Shown here: positions 1 to 9,470 of the stretch, piece by piece | Numbering within the stretch: the first letter of the stretch is position 1 | Layout: each line of letters begins with the position of its first letter | NCBI RefSeq assembly: GCF_005885605.1 | Contig: NZ_SZVP01000019.1 | Coordinates: forward strand, 1-58,642 | Direction: 5' to 3' | Source of the DNA: Colwellia ponticola | GTDB lineage: Bacteria > Pseudomonadota > Gammaproteobacteria > Enterobacterales > Alteromonadaceae | DNA length: 58,642 bases | The notes under the pieces: model-generated | Database searches by the model: none | Told to the model about the DNA's origin: nothing | What the model saw: only the letters and a program-made list of their open reading frames with translations | Made by a program: the position numbers and the translations under genes

Positions 1-35
1 TTAAATTCTTTGGTATATTTTTTACGTTTTGCCAT
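1..35 (-). CDS. Transposase OrfA, N-terminal fragment (runs off window)
   Basis: The minus strand reads ATG at 35-33 and gives MAKRKKYTKEF, a start typical of the helix-turn-helix OrfA of IS3-family elements. A GGAG ribosome site lies just upstream. Only 11 codons are present, so nothing can be said about intactness. The identical fragment occurs on the plus strand at 58608-58642. Confidence 0.6.
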   Translation of the reverse strand, partial: MAKRKKYTKEF

Positions 36-99
36 TTCTGTTCTCCAGTTAAGCTTATTATGTCTTAACTGGGGTAGTCGAATCCATTAAACCACGTCA
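1..99 (-). mobile_element. IS3-like insertion sequence, left copy (terminal 99 bp only)
   Basis: The first 99 bp are the exact reverse complement of the last 99 bp of the window (58544-58642). The outer boundary at position 99 starts with TGACGTGGTTTAATGG on the minus strand, a TG-type terminus as in IS3-family elements. Behind it are a 9-bp hairpin (CCAGTTAAG/CTTAACTGG), a GGAG ribosome site and the start of a transposase OrfA. The rest of the element lies outside the window. The insertion cuts the gene that follows at 100. Family assignment rests on the short OrfA start and the terminus only. Confidence 0.8.
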
Positions 100-1226
100 A
101 ATACTGGGAGTTTGTTGTAGGAAACCTTAATAATCCTAAAGGTATTTGGAAGTTTGCAATAGATTCACAATTAGAAGAATATGAAAGAGTATTAGTTTAC
201 ATTGTCGCTTTTCATGGAAATAAAGATAGTTTAGATGAAGAATACGTAGAAGATATTGCTGTAAAGTACTTCAAGGGTTCCCAGTTCCATATAACAGACA
301 AAACGTTTGAATGTGCAATTAAAATGCTATCCGGCTCTTTTTTAAATAGGACTGTTTATAGAGATAATAGTGTTGAATTAACTTTATTTAATCCTTCTAT
401 TGCTGATTATTTATTTAGCAATTTTAGAAGAGAAAAAGATATTTTTACAAAAATAATTTATTTATCAAAATCCACCATATCCTTGGAGTCCCTACGTAAA
501 ATAAAATATTCCTCTTTAATTTCAGATAAATTATATAACTCAATTCTCAAAGAGATTATCAATAAAATTTCTCTCGACCAAGAATACCAACAAAATAAAC
601 ACTTTTCTATTAAAGCGCTAGGAGAATATTGCTCACGAAACCCTGTAGACACAGCCCCTCCGTCATTAATTAATCTGTTTATAAATGATATATATATAAA
701 CAACATTGATATGACTGCTCTGAACGACTCTATTTATTTATTGAGGTTTCTTGTCAGCGAATGTTTAGATAAATTCGATTCTTTTGTTTGGGATAAGTTC
801 TTTTCCATTATATTTTCAAAATTTTTAAATCATGATGAATTACTCACTATTGCAGAGTTTATTTCTGAGATCGAATTTTCAACGGAGATCAATACGACAT
901 CAATAAAACAATTCTTTGAAAAAGCGGTGATTGAATACTGGTCAGAAGAAATACATGACGATGTAAATGATAATATAGAAGACTGTAGCTTCGAGTCCTT
1001 AAAGGATGAAGTCAACAAGCATATCAAATCAGTATTGTCAGAATATAATCTTGAATTAGAAGAATTAAATGAGCAATTGTTAGGCTGTGTTGATTTAGAT
1101 GATATATACACCAGTATGGTAGATAGGTACTCAGGGATAGAACATGACTTTAGCAGTGATAGTGAGAAGGATTCTCATCACTCTCTAGATGAAATTGACG
1201 ACCTTTTTGAGAGACCAAATTTATAA
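100..1226 (+). pseudogene. C-terminal part of an nSTAND3-like STAND NTPase, 5' end removed by IS
   Basis: The frame is open from the IS junction, so the coding sequence starts before position 100 and the first ATG (324) is internal. About 375 residues remain. The fragment begins YWEFVVGNLNNPKGIWKF and contains LTLFNPSIADYLFSNF. These resemble the winged-helix region that follows the NTPase domain in proteins carrying novel STAND NTPase 3 (nSTAND3), where HNPS-x-RD-[FY]-L is typical. The rest is helical and acidic near the C-terminus. Walker motifs and any effector domain would have been upstream and are absent. nSTAND proteins are often anti-phage or conflict proteins, but that role is inferred. 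An intact terminator follows. The fragment is probably not functional unless transcribed from the IS. Confidence 0.55.
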
Positions 1227-1229
1227 ATA

Positions 1230-1255
1230 AAAGGCGAGCTATTAAGCTCGCCTTT
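1230..1255. terminator. Bidirectional rho-independent terminator
   Basis: Perfect 11-bp stem AAAGGCGAGCT/AGCTCGCCTTT with an ATTA loop. It separates the truncated STAND gene (plus) from gcvP (minus), and A and T runs on both sides suit termination in both directions. Three copies of TTTCAAACTT follow at 1268, 1286 and 1306, meaning unknown. Confidence 0.75.
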
Positions 1256-1341
1256 CACTATTTTTACTTTCAAACTTTATTAAAGTTTCAAACTTGTTTC
1301 TATTGTTTCAAACTTAATTCGAAAGTGACAACAACTAGTTA

Positions 1342-4251
1342 CTAGTCGATATAAGTCTCAACTGGAGGACATGAACAAATCAAGTTTCTGTCACCGTATA
1401 CATCATCAATACGGTTAACCGTTGGCCAGAATTTATTCGCCGCCGCTGCCGGTACTGGGAATACTGCTTCAGCAACCGTGTAACCACGATCCCACGTATC
1501 AGTAATATCTGCTAACGTATGTGGTGCATTGTGTAGTGGGTTGTTTTCTAGTGTCCACTCACCTGATACCACTTTACGTACTTCATCACGAATACAAACC
1601 ATGGCTTCGATGAAACGGTCAAGCTCAACTTTAGACTCTGATTCCGTTGGTTCAATCATGAACGTGCCCGCTACTGGGAACGACATGGTTGGTGCATGGA
1701 AACCGTAATCAATTAAACGTTTAGCGATATCCACTTCAGTAATACCTGATTCCGCTTTAATTGGGCGTAAATCAATAATACATTCGTGCGCTACACGACC
1801 ATTTTTACCTGTGTATAACAGTGGGTAATGTTGGCCTAGTTTAGTTGCTAAGTAGTTGGCGTTAGTGATCGCGTATTTAGTTGCATCAGTAACACCTTGC
1901 TTACCTAACATGGCGCAATAGAGATAAGAGATACATAAAATACCGGCACTACCGTATGGCGCTGCTGATACTGCACCGTTACCTGCTGTTGCTTCATCTA
2001 CGTTAATTAACGCGTGATCAGGTAAGAATGGTGCTAAATGCGCTTTAACGCCGATAGGACCCATACCTGGCCCACCGCCGCCATGTGGAATAGCGAACGT
2101 TTTGTGCAAGTTAAGGTGAGAAACATCAGCGCCAATAAAACCTGGTGAGGTTAAACCAACTTGTGCGTTCATGTTCGCGCCATCAAGGTAAACCTGACCA
2201 CCATGCTCATGGACTATGTTACAAATTTCAGCAATGGTCGTTTCATAAACACCATGCGTAGACGGGTATGTGATCATGATACAAGAAAGGTTATCTGCTA
2301 ACTCTTCAGCTTTCGCTTTCAAGTCGGCCATGTCAACGTTACCTTCTTTATCACAAGCCACTACCACGACTTTCATACCAACCATCATCGCTGATGCTGG
2401 GTTTGTACCATGGGCAGACGCTGGGATTAAACAGATGTTACGATGCGAGTCACCACGGCTTTCGTGATATTTGTGAATAGCAATTAAACCGGCGTATTCA
2501 CCTTGCGCACCTGAGTTAGGTTGCATCGACATTTTATCGTAACCTGTTAACTCAACTAACCAGTCGGCTAGTTCGTCAATCATTTTCTTGTAACCTTGCG
2601 CTTGGTTCATTGGCGCAAACGGATGCATGTTAGCAAATTCTGGCCATGATACTGGGATCATCTGCGCGGTTGCATTTAACTTCATCGTACAAGAGCCAAG
2701 CGATATCATTGAGTGGTTCAATGCTAAATCTTTGTTCTCAAGTTTTTTAATATAACGAAGCATTTCTGTTTCGCTGTGGTATGAGTTAAATACCGGGTGC
2801 GTTAATATAGCTGATTCACGTACTAATGACGCTGGAATTGATGAATGACCAGAAGTCACTATTTGCTCATCAAGTTCACTAACGTTTAAGCCGTGACCTT
2901 CGCCTAATAATATATCGAATAAACCAGCGATTTTGGCACGGGTAGTCGTTTCATCAAGTGAGATACTGATTTGACCGGCAACGTCAGTGCGAAAGTTAAC
3001 GCCTGCGGCTAATGCGCGAGTTACGATATCTTCTTTGTTAAACTCACCGTCAGATAAGTTAAACGTTAACGTGTCGAAGTAATTTGCATGAACAGCAGTT
3101 AAGCCTTTAGCCGCTGTACCTAAAGATAAAATGTCGGCAAAACGGTGAATACGGTTAGCAATAGTTTTTAAGCCTTGAGGACCGTGATAAACCGCGTAGA
3201 ACGCTGCCATGTTGGCAAGTAATACTTGTGCAGTACAAATGTTTGAGTTAGCTTTTTCACGACGGATATGTTGCTCACGCGTTTGCATCGCCATACGTAA
3301 TGCGTTGTTACCGCGTGTATCTTTTGATACACCAATAATACGACCTGGTAATGAACGTTTGTATTTATCTGAGGTAGTAAAGAAAGCGGCATGTGGACCG
3401 CCGTAACCCATTGGTACACCAAAACGTTGGCTTGAACCAATGACCGCATCAGCACCTAATTCACCTGGCGCTTTCAGTAATACTAAGCTCATGATATCGG
3501 CAGCTACGGCAACAATACCTTTGCGTTCTTGTACTTTGGCGATTAACGCTGAAATATCACGTACTTCACCTGAAGCGCTTGGGTATTGTAATAAGGCACC
3601 AAATACGTCGTGGTTTACTACGTCGTCTGCTGGCGCAACAATGATGTCAAAGTCAAACATTTCAGCACGTTGCTTAACCAAATCAATAGTTTGCGGGTAA
3701 ACATCGGCTGAAATAAAGAATAAGTTAGATTTTTTGTTTTTAGAAACACGTTTGGCTAATGCCATGGCTTCTGCTGCTGCTGTGCCTTCATCTAATAATG
3801 ACGCGGAAGCAAGGTCTAAACCGGTAAGGTCTAAACACATTTGTTGGTAGTTTAATAAGGATTCTAAACGACCTTGGGCAATTTCTGGTTGGTATGGCGT
3901 GTATGCCGTATACCAGCCTGGATTTTCTAACACGTTACGCAAAATAACGTTTGGCGTTAAGGTACCGTAGTAACCTAGGCCGATATATGTATCGTTCACT
4001 TTATTTAAGCTAGCAACGGCTTTTAAATCAGCCAAGGCTTGAACTTCTGTTTTACTTTCTTGAATATTTGGTAAATCGGCTAAACGAATATCACTTGGTA
4101 CTATTTCATCGATAAGAGCATCAACCGACTCTGCACCAATGTCTTTCAACATAGCTTGAGTTTGCGATTGACTAGGCCCAATATGGCGACGGATAAAGTC
4201 TTGAGTTTGTTCTAACTCAGTTAATGAGTTAACAATTACTTTGGAAGTCAT
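1342..4251 (-). CDS. gcvP: Glycine dehydrogenase (decarboxylating), P protein
   Basis: This PLP enzyme decarboxylates glycine and passes the aminomethyl group to the lipoyl arm of GcvH, the first step of the glycine cleavage system. It has 969 residues, close to the 957 of the E. coli protein. The N-terminal motif FIRRHIGPS and the PLP-lysine motif [20 protein letters not shown] (Lys about 717) are both present. I chose the ATG at 4251 ([10 protein letters not shown]) because the upstream extension is not conserved-looking and runs into the leader. It is the last gene of the leftward gcvT-gcvH-gcvP set, but a 360-bp gap with terminator-like hairpins separates it from gcvH. It may therefore have its own promoter. 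Confidence 0.97.
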   Translation of the reverse strand: MTSKVIVNSLTELEQTQDFIRRHIGPSQSQTQAMLKDIGAESVDALIDEIVPSDIRLADLPNIQESKTEVQALADLKAVASLNKVNDTYIGLGYYGTLTPNVILRNVLENPGWYTAYTPYQPEIAQGRLESLLNYQQMCLDLTGLDLASASLLDEGTAAAEAMALAKRVSKNKKSNLFFISADVYPQTIDLVKQRAEMFDFDIIVAPADDVVNHDVFGALLQYPSASGEVRDISALIAKVQERKGIVAVAADIMSLVLLKAPGELGADAVIGSSQRFGVPMGYGGPHAAFFTTSDKYKRSLPGRIIGVSKDTRGNNALRMAMQTREQHIRREKANSNICTAQVLLANMAAFYAVYHGPQGLKTIANRIHRFADILSLGTAAKGLTAVHANYFDTLTFNLSDGEFNKEDIVTRALAAGVNFRTDVAGQISISLDETTTRAKIAGLFDILLGEGHGLNVSELDEQIVTSGHSSIPASLVRESAILTHPVFNSYHSETEMLRYIKKLENKDLALNHSMISLGSCTMKLNATAQMIPVSWPEFANMHPFAPMNQAQGYKKMIDELADWLVELTGYDKMSMQPNSGAQGEYAGLIAIHKYHESRGDSHRNICLIPASAHGTNPASAMMVGMKVVVVACDKEGNVDMADLKAKAEELADNLSCIMITYPSTHGVYETTIAEICNIVHEHGGQVYLDGANMNAQVGLTSPGFIGADVSHLNLHKTFAIPHGGGGPGMGPIGVKAHLAPFLPDHALINVDEATAGNGAVSAAPYGSAGILCISYLYCAMLGKQGVTDATKYAITNANYLATKLGQHYPLLYTGKNGRVAHECIIDLRPIKAESGITEVDIAKRLIDYGFHAPTMSFPVAGTFMIEPTESESKVELDRFIEAMVCIRDEVRKVVSGEWTLENNPLHNAPHTLADITDTWDRGYTVAEAVFPVPAAAANKFWPTVNRIDDVYGDRNLICSCPPVETYID

Positions 4252-4360
4252 AACAGTTTCACTTAAATAAATTACGTAAATGTAGATAATACTGGTTTCA
4301 TTAACGATAAGATCATTTCTACAAGTAGAGTAGATAACTGCATTAATGAAACTGGTATAA

Positions 4361-4499
4361 AAAGAAAGCCTCATATTCTTAAAGAAGAAAGAGGCTCAAT
4401 ATTAGGTAGCCATTATAGCTAAGATAATCAATCTTTAGACAAAGCCGACTAAAGCTGATTAACAACGCTAAAAAATATTTTCGTAAACAGTCGGCTTTT
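4361..4499 (-). promoter_or_regulatory. Hairpins in the gcvH-gcvP gap (attenuator-like)
   Basis: On the minus strand GAGCCTC and GAGGCTT (4367-4372 with 4391-4396) form a short stem followed by a T-rich run, which looks like an intrinsic terminator 110 nt before the gcvP start. Closer to gcvH, AAAGCCGACT (4441-4450) and AGTCGGCTTT (4489-4498) form a 10-bp inverted repeat with a 38-nt loop. Either could end the gcvTH transcript or reduce readthrough into gcvP. No glycine-riboswitch core was recognised here. Confidence 0.35.
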
Positions 4500-4524
4500 A
4501 GGCAGGCGGTGAAATTACGAGTCT

Positions 4525-4552
4525 ACTGAGCTTAGTGTACTGAGCTTAGTGT
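4525..4552. repeat. 14-bp tandem repeat, two copies
   Basis: ACTGAGCTTAGTGT occurs twice back to back (4525-4538 and 4539-4552), followed by a partial third unit ACTAAGTG. It lies just after the gcvH stop codon. No function is apparent. Confidence 0.8.
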
Positions 4553-4613
4553 ACTAAGTGATGTAGGCGAGTAATAAAAGCAACGTAGCATAAACGTCGA
4601 ATGTGACCGAAAA

Positions 4614-5003
4614 CTAATCTTCGTCGATAGAGTTCGCGTAACCTTCTGCATCAAGTAAGTTGTCTAACTCACTGGCATCATCAAGTTTCACTTTGAATAA
4701 CCAACCTTCACCGAACGCGTCAGAGTTAACTAGCTCTGGCGAATCTTCTAGCTCTTCGTTGATTTCAACAACGGTACCAGACACAGGTGCGTAAATATCT
4801 GACGCTGCTTTAACAGATTCAGCTACAGCAACATCATCGCCGGTGCTAATTGAATCATCAACATCTGGTAATTCAACAAATACCATGTCACCTAAAAGAC
4901 CTTGCGCGTGTTCGGTAATGCCAACAGTAACAATACCGTCGCTCTCAACGCGAACCCACTCATGAGAAGTTGCATATTTTAATTCTGAAGGGATGTTGCT
5001 CAT
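4614..5003 (-). CDS. gcvH: Glycine cleavage system H protein
   Basis: Lipoyl carrier that shuttles the aminomethyl group between GcvP and GcvT and hands reducing equivalents to lipoamide dehydrogenase. It has 129 residues, exactly the usual length. The lipoylated lysine is Lys65 in the motif ESVKAASD. The N-terminus [17 protein letters not shown] is typical of the family. The start at 5003 is preferred over an upstream in-frame start because it gives this conserved N-terminus. It lies 182 bp downstream of gcvT on the same strand. Confidence 0.96.
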   Translation of the reverse strand: MSNIPSELKYATSHEWVRVESDGIVTVGITEHAQGLLGDMVFVELPDVDDSISTGDDVAVAESVKAASDIYAPVSGTVVEINEELEDSPELVNSDAFGEGWLFKVKLDDASELDNLLDAEGYANSIDED

Positions 5004-5185
5004 TTTAATTTTTCCTATGTAAATTTTTAATGTATGTAAATTTTTATAGCACAAAAACGACTAGATAATACGATATATACTGTTTAACTCATCCTAAATA
5101 ATGGTAATCGCAGTGAAGCCGTGAAATTGCCAAACGCTATATCAATGCCGACAACAAAACTGCGGTTACTAGTATAACGGATGAA

Positions 5186-6274
5186 TTAGAAAACTTTTTT
5201 ACCGTTACGTACAAAGCTAGGCTTAGTTACGGTAACTTTTACTAATTTCTTACGCATCTCTACTTCTACAACGTCACCTTCTTTTACGCTACGAGGAACG
5301 CGTGCTAAAGCAACACTGTGACCTAATGTTGGTGAGAAAGTACCCGAGGTAATTTCACCATGACCAAATTCAGTAACAACGACTTGATGTCCACGTAAAA
5401 TACCTTTTTCTTCAAGTACCAGGCCAACAAGCTTAAGTTGGTCGCCCGCTGCTTTTTGCGCAGTAAGTACGTCTCGACCAATAAAGTCACGTTCAGTAGG
5501 TTCCCAAGCAATAGTCCACGCCATATTAGCCGCAAGAGGTGAAATACTTTCGTCCATGTCTAAACCATATAGGTTCATACCTGCTTCTAAGCGTAAGGTA
5601 TCGCGTGAGCCTAAACCACAAGGCACTACGCCTAGGTCTACTAGTTTTTGCCAAAAATCTTCTGCAGCAGCTTCAGGGACAATAATTTCGTATCCCTCTT
5701 CACCAGTGTAGCCAGTAGTAGCGATAAATAAATCACCAACTTGCATACCAAAAAATGGCTTCATACCTTCTACAGCAGCTATTTGCTCAGCCGTTAATAG
5801 TTTTGCTACTTGCGCTTTTGCTTCAGGACCTTGTACCGCAATAATACCAAATTCAGGGCGTTCGGTAATAGTTAGGTCAAAACCTGTAGATTGCTTAGCC
5901 ATCCAAGCAAGGTCTTTTTCGCGTGTTGCCGAGTTAACGACTAAGCGGTAATCGGTATCACTGAAGAAATAAATAATTAAATCATCAATTACGCCACCTT
6001 CTTCATTTAACATCCCCGTGTAAAGTGCTTTACCTGGTTGTGTTAATTTGGCGACATCGTTAGCCACTAGGCGACGTAAAAATGCTTTTGCATCAACGCC
6101 TTGAATGTCAACAATGGTCATGTGTGAAACATCAAACATACCAGCACTTTGTCTAACAGCGTGGTGCTCTTCAATTTGAGAGCCATAGTTAATCGGCATG
6201 TCCCAGCCATAAAAATCAACCATTTTTGCGCCTGCAGCTAAATGCTTTGCATGTAATATTGTTTTATTAGTCAC
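5186..6274 (-). CDS. gcvT: Glycine cleavage system T protein (aminomethyltransferase)
   Basis: Transfers the methylene group from the GcvH lipoyl arm to tetrahydrofolate and releases ammonia. It has 362 residues (364 in E. coli). The N-terminus runs [18 protein letters not shown] with the folate-site region MFDVSHM, and [11 protein letters not shown] is typical of the family. The start is GTG at 6274, placed 6 nt after AGGTGG, a strong ribosome site. It is the first gene of the gcv set. I looked for a glycine riboswitch in the 320-bp leader and did not see one. The GcvR-like repressor encoded at 36307 is a likely regulator of this promoter. Confidence 0.96.
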   Translation of the reverse strand: MTNKTILHAKHLAAGAKMVDFYGWDMPINYGSQIEEHHAVRQSAGMFDVSHMTIVDIQGVDAKAFLRRLVANDVAKLTQPGKALYTGMLNEEGGVIDDLIIYFFSDTDYRLVVNSATREKDLAWMAKQSTGFDLTITERPEFGIIAVQGPEAKAQVAKLLTAEQIAAVEGMKPFFGMQVGDLFIATTGYTGEEGYEIIVPEAAAEDFWQKLVDLGVVPCGLGSRDTLRLEAGMNLYGLDMDESISPLAANMAWTIAWEPTERDFIGRDVLTAQKAAGDQLKLVGLVLEEKGILRGHQVVVTEFGHGEITSGTFSPTLGHSVALARVPRSVKEGDVVEVEMRKKLVKVTVTKPSFVRNGKKVF

Positions 6275-6545
6275 TTATTCCACCTAAGAATTGTCAGAGT
6301 TGTCCGATTATAGCCCTCGCCAGTTGTTGATTCAACAGCAATACAAACATTATAAAAATATAAAACCGTCTTTTATAGAATAACTGAATTATATCCCTAA
6401 AACAGTAGTGTTTTTTAAAATGTAGAATGAGTAAACAATGTCTTTACAGACCAAAAATAAAACGAGAGAAAACGAGCTAACTTATTGATAAAATTAACTA
6501 AGAAATGCCATCATGAATTAATAGCTAAACAAGTGAGTGGTCGTT

Positions 6546-6580
6546 ATAGAGATAAGCGAGGGTTAATTGCTTATCTCTAT
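6546..6580 (-). terminator. Inverted repeat after the ubiI-like gene
   Basis: Perfect 12-bp stem ATAGAGATAAGC/GCTTATCTCTAT with an 11-nt loop, 15 bp past the stop of the leftward ubiI-like gene. The T run is weak. It probably ends the ygfB-pepP-ubiH-ubiI transcript, leaving gcvT with its own promoter in 6275-6545. Nothing else was recognised in that 270-bp stretch. Confidence 0.5.
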
Positions 6581-6594
6581 TAGTTAGTCGCTAA

Positions 6595-7902
6595 TTACAG
6601 CGAGTCTTTTTGGTAGGCGAGTTCAGGAAGGTCAGCTTTAATACCAAGTGCTTGCGCAATTAAACGGTTTTTAATTGGTGAAAAGTGATTAATCATATTC
6701 ATACCAACACCGCGCAATAATTGAATAGGAGCTGGTTGCACAGCAAAAGCTTGTTTGATACCTGCCATGGCGGCAATCATTTCAGTGGCTTCACTTTTAC
6801 GCCAGCGTGAAAAGGCTTTAAGGTCTGACTGATTGACAAAATCCGCCTTATCATCATGTAACTTCGCCGTTAAGGTTTGCGCTAACGCTGCGGCATCAAG
6901 TAAACCTAAATTAACGCCCTGACCGGCAAGTGGGTGAATAGTATGCGCCGCATCGCCAATAATCACTACGCGGTCTTTAACAAAGTCTTGTGCTAAGCGC
7001 ATGGTTAGCGGGTAGGTAAAGCGTTCGCTTTTAAGGCTTATATCCCCTAACTTTCCATCGCTGGCCGCGGTTAATGCTTTGGCAAACTCACTAGTTTCAA
7101 GGTTTATTAGGCGTTTGGCATCATCAGGTGAGGTTGAATAAACAATAGAGCATAGGTCATTGTTATTATCATCCTTACTGGCATTTTTATTGTGTAAGTC
7201 TTTGCTATACAGTGGTAAGAACGCTAACGGTCCGGTTGGTAAAAACACTTGCCATGCGGTATTTTTATGACCTTGTGGGCATGCTACCGTAGCAACAATA
7301 GCGTGATGATCATAATCTTTAAAGATCATGGCAATATCCATTTGCTGACGTACCCATGAGTTGGCACCATCAGCACCGACCACAAGTTTAGCAATAATAG
7401 GAGGCGTTACTTGACCGGCACTTTCTTGTGATGAGCTGTTATGAGCAAAAGTAGCAAACACTTCGCTATCACCATGACTAATACTAGCTAACTTATTGTC
7501 CGTAAAAAAATGAATGCCTTCATCAAGCTCAGCTTGCTGCCACAAGGCATGGCGGATCACTTTATTTTCGATGATCCAACCTAAGTTATCTTCATGAGGA
7601 AAAATTGCACTGTCTTGAGCAGAAAAATCAAGCTTACCAAGTCCTGATTTATCCCAAACATGCATGTGTTGATAGTTTTGTACGCGGCTATTTTTCAGGG
7701 TTGACCAAACGCCTAGGTTATCAAAAATATTTTTGCTAGCCACATTAATAGCGCTCACTCTAGCGTCGATGCTGTCATCTAACGCGGTTACTATATTTGT
7801 ATCTACTATGGCTATCTTAAGCTGGCTTTTTTTACGCAACGCTAACGCTAGTGTTAAACCAACCATGCCTGCACCAACAATTAACACATCAAATTTTTGC
7901 AT
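6595..7902 (-). CDS. ubiI: FAD-dependent ubiquinone-biosynthesis hydroxylase, UbiI/VisC family
   Basis: Flavoprotein monooxygenase predicted to hydroxylate the ring of a polyprenylphenol intermediate in aerobic ubiquinone synthesis. It has 435 residues. The N-terminal Rossmann motif is VLIVGAGMVGLTLALAL. The C-terminal FAD motif GDAAHTIHPLAGQGVNLGL is the family signature. The start at 7902 is chosen because AAGAAGAGAT immediately before it serves as ribosome site; the ATG seven codons upstream would put that site inside the gene. A low-complexity insert (KDDNNND) in the middle makes it longer than the E. coli protein. It lies downstream of ubiH, the usual order. UbiF or UbiM activity cannot be excluded. 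Confidence 0.85.
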   Translation of the reverse strand: MQKFDVLIVGAGMVGLTLALALRKKSQLKIAIVDTNIVTALDDSIDARVSAINVASKNIFDNLGVWSTLKNSRVQNYQHMHVWDKSGLGKLDFSAQDSAIFPHEDNLGWIIENKVIRHALWQQAELDEGIHFFTDNKLASISHGDSEVFATFAHNSSSQESAGQVTPPIIAKLVVGADGANSWVRQQMDIAMIFKDYDHHAIVATVACPQGHKNTAWQVFLPTGPLAFLPLYSKDLHNKNASKDDNNNDLCSIVYSTSPDDAKRLINLETSEFAKALTAASDGKLGDISLKSERFTYPLTMRLAQDFVKDRVVIIGDAAHTIHPLAGQGVNLGLLDAAALAQTLTAKLHDDKADFVNQSDLKAFSRWRKSEATEMIAAMAGIKQAFAVQPAPIQLLRGVGMNMINHFSPIKNRLIAQALGIKADLPELAYQKDSL

Positions 7903-7930
7903 CTTATCTCTTCTTAAAATCAAATAATGC

Positions 7931-7980
7931 TAAGTGGATCCCTGACTAACTGATCATGGAAATAGCCATGGGGATGACAG
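7931..7980. repeat. Degenerate REP-like palindromic element
   Basis: TAAGTGGATCCC at the left and GGGGATGACAG at the right resemble the two ends of the extragenic palindromes (GTCATCCCC...GGGGATCCACTTAG) I associate with Colwellia-type genomes. The central stem is eroded. It lies in the 205-bp ubiH-ubiI gap. Only one copy is visible in the window, so the call rests on memory of the family. Confidence 0.35.
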
Positions 7981-8107
7981 TAATACGGGTGAAAATTTAT
8001 TAGCCGTCATGCTCTAAGTTAAAAATACTACACTTGCAGCCGTCATCGTCGAAGTATCTGATCGAGGATGCAGTTTTTTATCTATTTATTATATTAATCT
8101 GGCTAAG

Positions 8108-9436
8108 CTAATAACCCATTGTTTTCTTAACTAAGCTGTTTTTAAGTGGCGCAATAATATTAAGCGCTTGTAAGCCAATATTTCGACCAATAACTAACGG
8201 CGGTAATTCATTAGCAAATAAAGTCACGAGTGAATCAGTAAGCTCTATCACGTGCTGCTGATCTTTAGCTCTATTGTTTTGGTAATTATATAACAAAGAA
8301 AAGTGACCAATATCTTGCCCAGCGGCTAAGGCTTTAGCGATTAAATCAGCCATTACCGCCACATCACGCAAGCCTAAATTAAAACCTTGCCCGGCAATAG
8401 GATGAATGGTGTGTGAGGCATTGCCAAGCAACGCCATACGATGATAGGTTTGTTGCTGTGCCTGTAATAATACTAAGGGATAACTATAGCGCTTACCGAC
8501 ATGGGTTATTTCACCAAGGTAGCTGCCAAAAGCGCGCTCTAATTCAACGGCAAATTCAGCATCGTTTAGTTGATTAATTTCTTCGGCTTGCGCTGGTGTC
8601 ATTGTCCATACTAGTGAGCAACGTGATACGCCAATAGCACCTTTATCCGCTTGTTTAAGCGATCGTAACGGTAGCATGGCAATAGGGCCAAACTCGGTAA
8701 AGCGCTCAAAAGCTCTATGCTGGTGTGCTTTACTGGTTGATACATTAGCAATTAAAGCAACCTGTTGATAATCATCACAACTGACCTCAATATTAGCAAG
8801 CTCTCTCACGGGTGACTGCACACCATCACAGGCTAGCAGTAAGTTAGCAGATAAGGTTTTACCTGAGCTAAGACTAACCTTTACTTGCTCTGCTAAAGCT
8901 TTACTCGTTTCACTATGACTTTGTTGCGGTGATTGTTCTTGCCAAATAATATCTATGATAGAGTCGGGACTAAACCAGTGGACATTCTTACTGGCAGCTT
9001 GGCTATGCGCGAGTGTTTTTAATTGCGCTTTACCAATAAGTGCCATATCAACAACATACCCTAGGGCATTCACCTTATGTTCCTTCGCTGTTAATCTTGC
9101 TTTAGCGAAGTGTCCGCGATCAGAAATATCAATCGTGGTAATGGCACAAGCATCGTCTTTCAAATATTGCCAAACGCCCTGCTTTTCTAGATATTTAGCA
9201 CTACCATGAGAAAGCGCTAATACCCGCGCATCAAAGAGGCTAGTGTCTTGTGGGCTGTTTTTGTTACTGCCCGTGTTTGCTTGCGTAAAAGCTTGTGCTT
9301 CAACAATGGCAATAGTTAGCAAACTACCATCAGCTTTAGTGAGCTTACTTAGGCTTAACGCCATTAAGCTACCCGATAAGCCGCCGCCTGAGATAATAAC
9401 ATCAAAATGTTGATTACTGTTTTCCATAGCGTTCAT
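8108..9436 (-). CDS. ubiH: 2-octaprenyl-6-methoxyphenol hydroxylase
   Basis: FAD-dependent monooxygenase of ubiquinone synthesis and paralogue of its downstream neighbour. It has 442 residues. The N-terminal dinucleotide-binding motif is VIISGGGLSGSLMALSLSKL. The second FAD motif is GNASHTIHPIAGQGFNLGLRD, where GN replaces the usual GD as in enterobacterial UbiH. It starts 34 bp after pepP, so the two are cotranscribed. Either the ATG at 9436 or one three codons later could be used. The pepP-ubiH-ubiI order is a classic gammaproteobacterial operon. Confidence 0.92.
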   Translation of the reverse strand: MNAMENSNQHFDVIISGGGLSGSLMALSLSKLTKADGSLLTIAIVEAQAFTQANTGSNKNSPQDTSLFDARVLALSHGSAKYLEKQGVWQYLKDDACAITTIDISDRGHFAKARLTAKEHKVNALGYVVDMALIGKAQLKTLAHSQAASKNVHWFSPDSIIDIIWQEQSPQQSHSETSKALAEQVKVSLSSGKTLSANLLLACDGVQSPVRELANIEVSCDDYQQVALIANVSTSKAHQHRAFERFTEFGPIAMLPLRSLKQADKGAIGVSRCSLVWTMTPAQAEEINQLNDAEFAVELERAFGSYLGEITHVGKRYSYPLVLLQAQQQTYHRMALLGNASHTIHPIAGQGFNLGLRDVAVMADLIAKALAAGQDIGHFSLLYNYQNNRAKDQQHVIELTDSLVTLFANELPPLVIGRNIGLQALNIIAPLKNSLVKKTMGY

Positions 9437-9470
9437 CTTATTATTTTATCAAGAGCCTGTTGCACTCACT

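Noticed and set aside
458..1111. Minus-strand frames inside the truncated STAND gene
   Set aside because: They are antisense to a long open frame with recognisable winged-helix text and look non-protein-like.
1268..1315. Three TTTCAAACTT repeats as a CRISPR or iteron
   Set aside because: Units are only 10 bp with 18-20 bp period in AT-rich DNA, with no cas or rep genes; probably chance or terminator debris.
6275..6545. Glycine riboswitch upstream of gcvT
   Set aside because: The conserved paired-aptamer core was searched for by eye on the minus strand and not found.
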